The position numbers and the translations under genes are program-made. The notes beneath the pieces are model-generated. The model was not told where the DNA came from. It made no database searches and worked only from the letters and a program-made list of their open reading frames with translations. Shown here piece after piece: positions 1 to 5,489 of a stretch of DNA of 9,564 nucleotides (position 1 is the stretch's first letter; every line of letters starts with the position of its first letter). The stretch lies in assembly GCA_964519805.1 (NCBI GenBank), contig CAZFKN010000110.1:1-9564 (forward strand), read 5' to 3'. The DNA is from DASQPE01 sp964519805 (lineage in GTDB: Bacteria; Gemmatimonadota; Gemmatimonadetes; Gemmatimonadales; GWC2-71-9).

Positions 1-887
1 CGGCGGCCGCCGGGTCGGCAATCCAGCGGCTCCGGCGCGGGCGGGTTCCCGGAGACCGGCCAACCCGCTGGCCTGGCTTCACCGGCAACCGCCCCGCCGC
101 CATCGCCTTCGGTCTCGGAGCCCTCGCCGTCGTCGCTGGACCGACCGTCGGTATCGCCTTCCTGGGCCTCGCCCTCGCAGCGGGCGCGTCGTTTTTCGAC
201 CGGCGAGCCGAAGGCGCCGTCCGGTTCCCCTGGCTGCTGGGAGTGGCGGGGGTGCTGGCTCCGGTGTGGTGGCTCCTGGCGACGATTGCGGGGCCAGTGG
301 GGCTCCGGGTGGCGAATCTGGGAGACGTACCCCTGAGCCCACGCGCGGAGATCCTGCTGGCTCTGCCGCTCGGCCTGGCGGTGTGGGCGTGCTTCGGGCT
401 CTGGCCCGCGCACCGCGTATTTCCGGGAGGCGTCTTCGCGCTGCTCGGGGCGGCCTTGTGGCTCCGCGTCGGCAGGCCCGCGTTTCCCGGCGGATTCGAG
501 CATTGGCGGGCGGCGCTCGTCCCGATCGGCCTGATCGGCCTATGGGGCGCAGCGGTCACAGGCCGTGGCGCCTCGGCCCTCAGCGCGATGGGGTTCGTGA
601 CGCTTGCGAGCGAAGCGCCGGGCTCCGGCCTCGTTGCGTTGCTGGTTGCCGGTGCAGCGTTGGCGGCTGGCCGCTGGTCGGGGTGGACCGCTCCAGTGCG
701 GGAACCGGTTCAACGCCTGGGTTGGGCATCGGCGGCGCTCGTGCTGCCCAGAGCACTGGAGGCCGGCTTCCGCAGCGAGGTGACGTACACGCTCGCGGCC
801 GCCGCCGGACTTTCCCTCGCGCTCTGGGTTGGGGTCGCGGCCGATGGCGGACCGGACTCACCCCCGGCGGGACCGGTCGCGGCATGA
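1..887 (+). CDS. Polytopic membrane protein of unknown function, 5' end outside window
   Basis: The frame is open from position 3 to the TGA at 885-887, giving 294 visible residues; the start lies left of the window. There is a GTG at 243, but the reading frame upstream of it already encodes a hydrophobic stretch (visible residues 33-65), so 243 is internal. Further hydrophobic segments lie near residues 77-98, 116-134, 142-156, 170-188, 208-224 and 262-279, with weaker ones between, so roughly seven to nine membrane spans. Short loops are rich in Arg, Pro and Gly. The tail after the last span (about 280-294) is Gly/Pro-rich and soluble. I see no catalytic motif, transporter signature or cofactor site and do not recognise a family. 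Its stop overlaps the start of the M20 peptidase gene (ATGA), which suggests translational coupling and perhaps a shared envelope role. Reality of the coding frame is well supported; function is unknown. Confidence 0.8.
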   Translation, partial: AAAGSAIQRLRRGRVPGDRPTRWPGFTGNRPAAIAFGLGALAVVAGPTVGIAFLGLALAAGASFFDRRAEGAVRFPWLLGVAGVLAPVWWLLATIAGPVGLRVANLGDVPLSPRAEILLALPLGLAVWACFGLWPAHRVFPGGVFALLGAALWLRVGRPAFPGGFEHWRAALVPIGLIGLWGAAVTGRGASALSAMGFVTLASEAPGSGLVALLVAGAALAAGRWSGWTAPVREPVQRLGWASAALVLPRALEAGFRSEVTYTLAAAAGLSLALWVGVAADGGPDSPPAGPVAA

Positions 888-2332
888 TGAGGCGAGTGTC
901 CGGAGCGTTCGTCGCACTGGTGTTGCTGCTCGCGGGCGTCCTCGTGGCACGCGCCAGCCGCTTTACCGGCCGGCAAGTGCAGCCCGTGCTCGCAGAGACG
1001 CTGGCGATCGACTCGATCGGCGCCTTCGAGCGGCTGGCCCGTGCGATCCGAGTGCCGACCGTATCGGTCGAGGACTCGACGCGCCGGGATTCTTTGCCGT
1101 TCATCGAGCTGCATCGGCTGCTGGATCAGGCCTTTCCCAGCGTCCACGCGGGGTTGAGTCGCGAAGTCGTGAATGGCAGCAGCCTGCTCTACACCTGGCG
1201 GGGTGCTGATTCCAGCCTGCCGGGGCTGCTGCTTGCCGGTCACCTTGACGTCGTTCCGGCGGATTCGGCGAAGTGGTCGCACCCACCATTCTCCGGCGTC
1301 GTCGCCGACGGCTACCTCTGGGGCCGCGGGGCCCTCGACGACAAAGTCGGTGTGCTCGGCATCCTGGAAGCGGTCGAGGCGCTGCTCGGCCGCGGCTTCC
1401 AGCCCGGCCGCACCGTGTATCTCGCGTTCGGTGGCGACGAGGAACTGGGTGGCCGAGGGGCGGCGGAGATCGCGGCGCGGCTCCGGCAACGCGGAGTGCA
1501 ACTCGAGGCCGTGATCGACGAGGGCGGTGCCATCCTCGACGGGATCGTTCCCGGCGTCTCGGTTCCGGTTGCGACGGTCGGGGTCGCGGAAAAAGGGAGC
1601 GTGTCGCTCGCGCTCGTGGCACAGGTGGCGGGTGGTCACTCGTCGATGCCGCCCGCGCGCACGGCGATCGGCCTGGTGAGCCGGGCCATCACACGGCTGG
1701 AGCGGGACCAGTTCCCGGCGTCCTTACGACCGAGTCGCGGGCTGTTCGAAGCGGTGGGACCGGAGATGGCGTGGCCGTATCGGGTGCTGTTCGCCAATCT
1801 CTGGGTCTTCGAGCCGCTGCTCCTGCGCCGGCTCACTGCGGTCCCGTCGACCGCGGCCGCGGTGCGCACGACGATCGCGCCGACGATCGTCGAGGGCGGC
1901 GACAAGCACAACGTGCTGCCGGGACGCGCGAGCGCGGTGGTCAACCTTCGAATCCTGCCCGGCGAAACAGTCCGGGGGACCGTTGATCGGGTGCGGCGTG
2001 TGGTGGACGATTCGAGCGTCACGATCTCGGTCCTCGGCCACAGCGACGAGCCGTCGCCAGTGTCACCCGTCGACGCGGCCCCGTTTCTCGCACTCGCGGG
2101 CGCGATCCGCCAGATCCATCCCGACGCGGTGGTGGCTCCGTATCTCGTGCTGGGTGCCACCGATGCGCGCCACTATGCCGCGTTCACGCCGAACGTCTAC
2201 CGTTTCCTGCCCGCGCACCTCGCGAGCGACGACCTGGAGCGCCTCCATGGCGTCGACGAACGCATCGGCGTCGGGGACTATCTGAACGCCGTGCGGGTGT
2301 ACGCGCAGATCATCCGGGGGCTCGCGCGCTGA
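884..2332 (+). CDS. M20 family metallopeptidase, PM20D1/carboxypeptidase-S type, membrane-anchored or exported
   Basis: 482 residues. The start at ATG 884 overlaps the previous stop (ATGA); a second ATG follows at 887. The open frame runs further upstream, but only as a shadow of the membrane protein. Residues about 5-22 are a hydrophobic signal peptide or signal anchor (ending VARAS, a possible AxA cleavage site), so the enzyme should act outside the cytoplasm. The M20 di-metal site is complete: H120 with D122 (GHLDVVP), bridging D152 (GALDDK), general base E186 and ligand E187 (GDEELGG), D212 (IDEGG) and H455 (RLHGVDE). H252 (GGHSS) is the conserved lid/dimerisation-domain histidine. The stretches WSHPPFSG, GRGALDDK, RGVQL-IDEGGAILD, EKGS and GHSSMPP match what I recall of human PM20D1, which makes or cleaves N-acyl amino acids; yeast carboxypeptidase S is the other close type. 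Hydrolysis of an N-acyl amino acid or peptide amide bond is likely; the substrate cannot be read from sequence. Confidence 0.93.
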   Translation: MMRRVSGAFVALVLLLAGVLVARASRFTGRQVQPVLAETLAIDSIGAFERLARAIRVPTVSVEDSTRRDSLPFIELHRLLDQAFPSVHAGLSREVVNGSSLLYTWRGADSSLPGLLLAGHLDVVPADSAKWSHPPFSGVVADGYLWGRGALDDKVGVLGILEAVEALLGRGFQPGRTVYLAFGGDEELGGRGAAEIAARLRQRGVQLEAVIDEGGAILDGIVPGVSVPVATVGVAEKGSVSLALVAQVAGGHSSMPPARTAIGLVSRAITRLERDQFPASLRPSRGLFEAVGPEMAWPYRVLFANLWVFEPLLLRRLTAVPSTAAAVRTTIAPTIVEGGDKHNVLPGRASAVVNLRILPGETVRGTVDRVRRVVDDSSVTISVLGHSDEPSPVSPVDAAPFLALAGAIRQIHPDAVVAPYLVLGATDARHYAAFTPNVYRFLPAHLASDDLERLHGVDERIGVGDYLNAVRVYAQIIRGLAR

Positions 2333-2367
2333 GCGCCGACCGCGATCACAGTGCCCCATTTGCCAAG

Positions 2368-2396
2368 TTGACCCGGTTCCGCGGCAGGTCCATATT
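2368..2396 (+). promoter_or_regulatory. Sigma70-like promoter for the superoxide dismutase-peroxiredoxin unit
   Basis: TTGACC (2368-2373, 5 of 6 to the -35 consensus) and CATATT (2391-2396, 4 of 6 to the -10 consensus, keeping the key A2 and T6) are separated by exactly 17 nt. A start near 2403 would give a leader of about 54 nt. The rest of the 124-nt gap (2333-2456) holds no other gene. An inverted repeat, AGGTCC (2386-2391) and GGACCT (2413-2418), flanks the -10 and predicted start site and could be an operator or a weak leader hairpin. Confidence 0.55.
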
Positions 2397-2444
2397 GCCC
2401 CGGCGACAAAAGGGACCTAATCAGTCGGCAACCGCCGTCCGCAC

Positions 2445-2449
2445 AGGAG
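2445..2449 (+). promoter_or_regulatory. Ribosome binding site of the superoxide dismutase gene
   Basis: AGGAG lies 7 nt before the ATG at 2457. It fixes that ATG as the start and separates this gene from the upstream M20 gene. Confidence 0.8.
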
Positions 2450-2456
2450 TATTCCC

Positions 2457-3065
2457 ATGGCATTCACGCTCCCTCCGCTACCCTACGCCTACAATGCGCT
2501 GGAGCCGCACATCGACGAGCAGACGATGCGGATCCATCACGATAAGCATCACGCCGCCTACGTGAACAATCTGAACGCCGCACTCGAGGGGCACGCCGAT
2601 CTGCAGGGCAAGTCGCTGGATGAGCTCCTGCGCGGCATCGGCTCGGTGCCGGACGCGATTCGCACGGCCGTGCGGAACAACGGCGGCGGACACCACAACC
2701 ACACGCTGTTCTGGGAGCTGATGCAGCCCGGCGGCGCCACCGAGCCCACGGGCGCTTTGGCCGACGCCATTACCAAGACTTTCGGCGGCCTGGCGCAGTT
2801 CAAGGAGCAGTTCACCAAAGCCTGCATCGGCCGTTTCGGGAGCGGGTGGGGGTGGCTCACCCGCGATGCGGGCGGCAAGCTGGCGATCGAGAGCACGGCG
2901 AATCAGGACAGCCCGGTGATGGACGGCAAGACGCCGGTGCTCGGCTGCGACGTCTGGGAGCACGCCTACTACCTCAAGTATCAGAACCGGCGACCCGACT
3001 ATCTCGCGGCGTGGTGGAACGTGGTCAACTGGACCGAGGTCGGCCGCCGCCTCGCGGCCCGGTGA
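2457..3065 (+). CDS. sodA: Superoxide dismutase, Mn-type of the Fe/Mn family
   Basis: 202 residues, full length for the family, without a signal peptide, so cytoplasmic. It converts two superoxide ions to oxygen and hydrogen peroxide. Metal ligands are all present: H27 (MRIHHDKHH), H82 (GGHHNHTLFW), D165 and H169 (in the family signature DVWEHAYYLKY, 165-175). Metal choice: the second-sphere glutamine sits in the C-terminal domain (Q150, STANQDSP) and a glycine occupies the place before the second ligand histidine (GGGHHNH). Both are hallmarks of MnSOD; FeSOD usually carries the glutamine in the N-terminal domain. Cambialistic use cannot be excluded. The N-terminal helical hairpin (about 10-85) and C-terminal alpha/beta domain (about 95-200) are intact. 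It has its own promoter and ribosome binding site and is followed 5 nt later by a peroxiredoxin, which would remove the peroxide it makes. Confidence 0.97.
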   Translation: MAFTLPPLPYAYNALEPHIDEQTMRIHHDKHHAAYVNNLNAALEGHADLQGKSLDELLRGIGSVPDAIRTAVRNNGGGHHNHTLFWELMQPGGATEPTGALADAITKTFGGLAQFKEQFTKACIGRFGSGWGWLTRDAGGKLAIESTANQDSPVMDGKTPVLGCDVWEHAYYLKYQNRRPDYLAAWWNVVNWTEVGRRLAAR

Positions 3066-3070
3066 GCGCG

Positions 3071-3538
3071 ATGGCGACCCTGCCCGCGGCCGGCTCACGA
3101 GCGCCCGACTTCACCCTACCCTCCACGGCCGGTACCGACGTGACGCTGTCGAAGCTCCGGGGCAAGAACGTGCTCCTCGCGTTCTTCCCCCTCGCCTTCA
3201 CCAGTGTGTGTACGGCGGAGATGTGCGCGTTCTCGGTGGACTACGGCCAGTTCCGGAGCGCCAACACCGAGGTCCTGCCGATCAGCGTGGACTCGATCCC
3301 GACGCTCAAGGAGTTCAAGGCCAAGGAGCGTCTCACCGTGGATCTGCTCAGCGACTTCAAGCGGGACGTGAGTCGAGCCTACGGCACGCTGATCGAAGAC
3401 AAGTTCTTCTCCGCCAGGGCGTACGTGCTGATCGACTCGGCCGGCGTGGTCCGCTGGAGCTTCATGGAGCAGTCCACGGGGAATCGACGGGAGAATGCGG
3501 AGCTGCTTCAGGAGCTGGGGAAACTGACGTTTACTTGA
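3071..3538 (+). CDS. Peroxiredoxin, AhpE/BCP-like, with a CxxxxC pair
   Basis: 155 residues, about the usual length for the AhpE/BCP group, with no signal peptide. It reduces hydrogen or organic peroxides at a catalytic cysteine in a thioredoxin fold. The active-site loop FFPLAFTSVCTAEMC (38-52) carries P40, T44 and peroxidatic C47 of the PxxxTxxC motif; R116 in SARAYVLID is the likely conserved active-site arginine. C52 lies five residues after C47, the spacing of the resolving cysteine in BCP-type atypical 2-Cys enzymes, while 'FFPLAFT' is typical of AhpE, so recycling is probably intramolecular and then via thioredoxin or a similar thiol. Start: ATG 3071 with GGTGAG at 3061-3066 upstream. 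GTG 3062, overlapping the SOD stop (GTGA) and adding three residues, is an alternative. Only 5 nt separate it from the SOD gene, so the two share a transcript. The 3' end overlaps the opposing aldehyde dehydrogenase by 8 nt. Confidence 0.93.
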   Translation: MATLPAAGSRAPDFTLPSTAGTDVTLSKLRGKNVLLAFFPLAFTSVCTAEMCAFSVDYGQFRSANTEVLPISVDSIPTLKEFKAKERLTVDLLSDFKRDVSRAYGTLIEDKFFSARAYVLIDSAGVVRWSFMEQSTGNRRENAELLQELGKLTFT

Positions 3539-4961
3539 TTATCAGCATCTTCGGCTCGCTCATCTCCTCCATCGCGTAGCGAACGCCTTCCCGCCCGAAG
3601 CCCGAGTCCTTGATCCCGCCGTAGGGGTAGTGGTCCACCCGCAGGGTGGGGAAGTCGTTCACGACCACGCCCCCCACCTCCAGTGTGACGAATGCCTCGC
3701 GCACGCGGGCAAGGTCGGCGGTGAAGACGCCGGCCTGCAGGCCGTAAGTCGAGCGGTTCACTCGCGCGAGCGCGACGCTCCAATCGCGATAGGGCGTGAG
3801 CGTCGCGACCGGGCCGAACACTTCCTCACTCTCCACCTTCATGCGCGGCGTCACGTCGGTGAGCACGGTGGGGCGCAGCACGGATCCCCGGCGCCGCCCC
3901 CGCAGGAGCACGCGCGCCCCGTCCGCCTCGGCCTCACCGACCCAGGACTGGACCCGCTCGAGGGCCGCGGTATCGATCATGGGGCCCACGACGGTCTTCG
4001 CGTCGGCAGGGTCGCCCGCTTTGAGGTCGGCGGATGCCTCGAGGAAGCGGCGAACGAAGCGGCGCCAGATCCGGCGGTGCACCAGGATCCGCTGGACCTT
4101 GATGCAGACCTGCCCCGCGTAGGCAAACGCGCCCACGGCCAAGCGCTCGGCCACGTGGTCGAGATCGGGCGCGTCCTCGTGCACCACGACGGCCGCGTTG
4201 CCGCCAAGCTCGAGCACGACCTTCTTCTTGCCGGCTACGCTCTTCAAGTGCCATCCGACCTTCGCGCTACCGGTGAAGGAAAGGAGCGCGAACGCCGGGT
4301 CGGTCGCGAGTCGCTCGGCGACGGGCACGTCCATCGGCAGCACGTTACACGATCCGGCGGGGGCCCCGCAGTCCGCGAGAATCCGCGCGAGCCGAAAGGC
4401 GGCGAGCGGCGCCTGTGGCGGCGGCTTGACCACCACCGCACTGCCGACGGCCAGGGCCGGCGCGAGCTTGTGAGCGAGCAGGTTGAGGGGGAAGTTGAAC
4501 GGCGAGATGGCGGAGATCGGCCCCACGGGAAACCGCTGCGCGAGGCCGGCCATGCCCGTCGCGCGCGGATCCACGTCCATCGGAATCAGCTCACCGCCGA
4601 AGCGCCGGGCTTCGTCCGCGGCGAACGAGAACGTCTGCGCGGCGCGATCGACCTCGCCGAGCGCCTGGGTCAGCGGCTTGCCGCAGTCGGTGCTGACGAG
4701 CGCGGCCAGTCTCCGGCGGTCGGCGGTGATGGCGCGGGCAATGCGATCGAGCAGGTCCCGCCGCGCATGGCGCGGCCACCGCTTGAGCTCGGCGAACGCC
4801 GCACGCGCGGCGGCGATCGCCGCAGTGAGATCGGCGCTCGTGGCGATCGCAACGCGCGCGATCGGTTGACCATCGAAGGGCGCGCGCACCGTCTCCACCC
4901 GGCGGCCGCGGGCGCCGGTGCCGCGGCCACCGATCCAGGGAGTGCAGGTCTCGAGGGGCAT
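3531..4961 (-). CDS. NAD(P)-dependent aldehyde dehydrogenase
   Basis: 476 residues, full length for the ALDH superfamily, cytoplasmic. It oxidises an aldehyde to the acid with NAD(P)+. Visible motifs: oxyanion-hole N156 (SPFNFPLN), cofactor lysine K179 (VVVKPPPQAPL), Rossmann FTGSAKVG (229-236), general base E251 (LELGGNA), catalytic thiol C286 (YAGQVCIKVQR), and E380/F382 (EEVFGP). In the common form KPSE the Glu binds the adenine ribose of NAD+; here that place is P182, so cofactor preference is uncertain. The sequence resembles lactaldehyde or non-phosphorylating glyceraldehyde-3-phosphate type enzymes more than betaine aldehyde dehydrogenases, but the substrate cannot be decided from sequence. 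It stands alone on the minus strand, divergent from the signalling operon and convergent with the peroxiredoxin. No Shine-Dalgarno sequence precedes its ATG, and a TAAGAT hexamer ends 6 nt upstream, consistent with a leaderless mRNA. Confidence 0.95.
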   Translation of the reverse strand: MPLETCTPWIGGRGTGARGRRVETVRAPFDGQPIARVAIATSADLTAAIAAARAAFAELKRWPRHARRDLLDRIARAITADRRRLAALVSTDCGKPLTQALGEVDRAAQTFSFAADEARRFGGELIPMDVDPRATGMAGLAQRFPVGPISAISPFNFPLNLLAHKLAPALAVGSAVVVKPPPQAPLAAFRLARILADCGAPAGSCNVLPMDVPVAERLATDPAFALLSFTGSAKVGWHLKSVAGKKKVVLELGGNAAVVVHEDAPDLDHVAERLAVGAFAYAGQVCIKVQRILVHRRIWRRFVRRFLEASADLKAGDPADAKTVVGPMIDTAALERVQSWVGEAEADGARVLLRGRRRGSVLRPTVLTDVTPRMKVESEEVFGPVATLTPYRDWSVALARVNRSTYGLQAGVFTADLARVREAFVTLEVGGVVVNDFPTLRVDHYPYGGIKDSGFGREGVRYAMEEMSEPKMLIIK

Positions 4962-4966
4962 GGAAG

Positions 4967-4973
4967 TATCTTA
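4967..4973. promoter_or_regulatory. Overlapping -10 elements in a divergent promoter
   Basis: The heptamer TATCTTA reads as TATCTT (4967-4972) on the plus strand and TAAGAT (4968-4973) on the minus strand; each keeps the T1, A2 and T6 of a -10 box. It is the AT-rich core of the 39-nt gap between the aldehyde dehydrogenase and lipoprotein genes. The plus start would fall near 4979, leaving a short leader with AAGGAG. The minus start would fall at or next to the ALDH ATG. I see no good -35 on either side. An 8-bp palindrome, AACGCGTT, at 4979-4986 lies over the plus start. Confidence 0.45.
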
Positions 4974-4990
4974 ATCCCAACGCGTTCCCC

Positions 4991-4996
4991 AAGGAG
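4991..4996 (+). promoter_or_regulatory. Ribosome binding site of the lipoprotein gene
   Basis: AAGGAG sits 4 nt before ATG 5001, slightly close but the only strong match. It decides the start; the frame stays open far upstream only because it runs antisense to the aldehyde dehydrogenase. Confidence 0.7.
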
Positions 4997-5000
4997 CCCC

Positions 5001-5489
5001 ATGATCCGCCTGCGCTTCGCGGCGGTCGCGTGCGGACTGCTCGTTGCGGCCTGCCGGATCGAGGATCACACGCCGACCGGCTCCAGGAACGACGACGAAG
5101 CGATCCAGCACGTGCTGGTCGAGTATACGCGCGACCTGTCGGCGCGCGATTGGCCGTGCGTGCGCGAGCTGTTCTGGGGCGAGGCCGTCTATGCCGTGGC
5201 GCTGCCCACCCGGAATCTGGTCCTCCCCATCGACTCCGCGAGGCAACGCCTGCTTCCCCCGGGCGAGGCCGGGGACGGCCGGGCATTCGACGTCCGGATC
5301 CTCCGGAGCGATGCCCGGCAGGAGGGCGATATCGCCGCCGCCTGGCTCGTGAGCCGCCGTCGGATCACGTCGCCCGCGGGGGTCGTGCTCGAGTCCGACT
5401 GGACCGAGCACGTCGTGCTTCGGCGGGTGAGCGGCGAATGGCGCATTCTCTCGATCGCGCTTGCGGGCGGCGCGCGCCGGCGCTCGTGA
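5001..5489 (+). CDS. Lipoprotein with an NTF2-like (DUF4440/SnoaL-type) domain
   Basis: 162 residues. It begins with a classic lipoprotein signal: basic MIRLR, a hydrophobic core and the lipobox VAAC with C18 as the lipidated residue. Position +2 after the cysteine is Arg, not Asp, so under the Lol rule it would go to the outer membrane. The mature part fits an NTF2-like cone fold: a helical start (DDEAIQHVLVEYTRDLSARD, 31-50, the common 'small domain that counts days' pattern), then strands ending in VVLRRVSGEWRILSIAL (138-154), where GEW-I is typical of DUF4440/SnoaL-like proteins. No catalytic residues can be assigned; the fold also serves as a ligand-binding or scaffold domain. It is the first gene of the signalling operon and its stop overlaps the next start (GTGA), so it may be a periplasmic accessory to the sensor kinases. 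Family call is by pattern only. Confidence 0.75.
   Translation: MIRLRFAAVACGLLVAACRIEDHTPTGSRNDDEAIQHVLVEYTRDLSARDWPCVRELFWGEAVYAVALPTRNLVLPIDSARQRLLPPGEAGDGRAFDVRILRSDARQEGDIAAAWLVSRRRITSPAGVVLESDWTEHVVLRRVSGEWRILSIALAGGARRRS

Noticed and set aside
266..883. Upstream extension of the M20 peptidase frame
   Set aside because: The extension lies over the membrane protein gene in another frame, is Arg/Gly-rich, and would bury the clear signal sequence that begins at 884.
2326..2336. GCGCT and AGCGC inverted repeat over the M20 stop, considered as a terminator
   Set aside because: The arms are 5 bp with a 1-nt centre and no T-run follows; no stable RNA hairpin of terminator form is possible.
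2846..3070. Upstream extension of the peroxiredoxin frame
   Set aside because: It overlaps the SOD gene, which has all metal ligands. The peroxiredoxin family begins near residue 1 of the ATG at 3071.
4866..4871. TTGACC considered as a -35 for the signalling operon
   Set aside because: No -10-like hexamer stands 16-18 nt downstream, and the site is inside the aldehyde dehydrogenase coding region.
3630..5000. Upstream extension of the lipoprotein frame
   Set aside because: It is antisense to the aldehyde dehydrogenase. The lipobox signal and AAGGAG place the start at 5001.
5030..5485. Upstream extension of the soluble kinase frame
   Set aside because: It overlaps the lipoprotein gene in another frame and has low-complexity Arg-rich sequence. 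GTG 5486 with a stop overlap fits the pattern of the operon.
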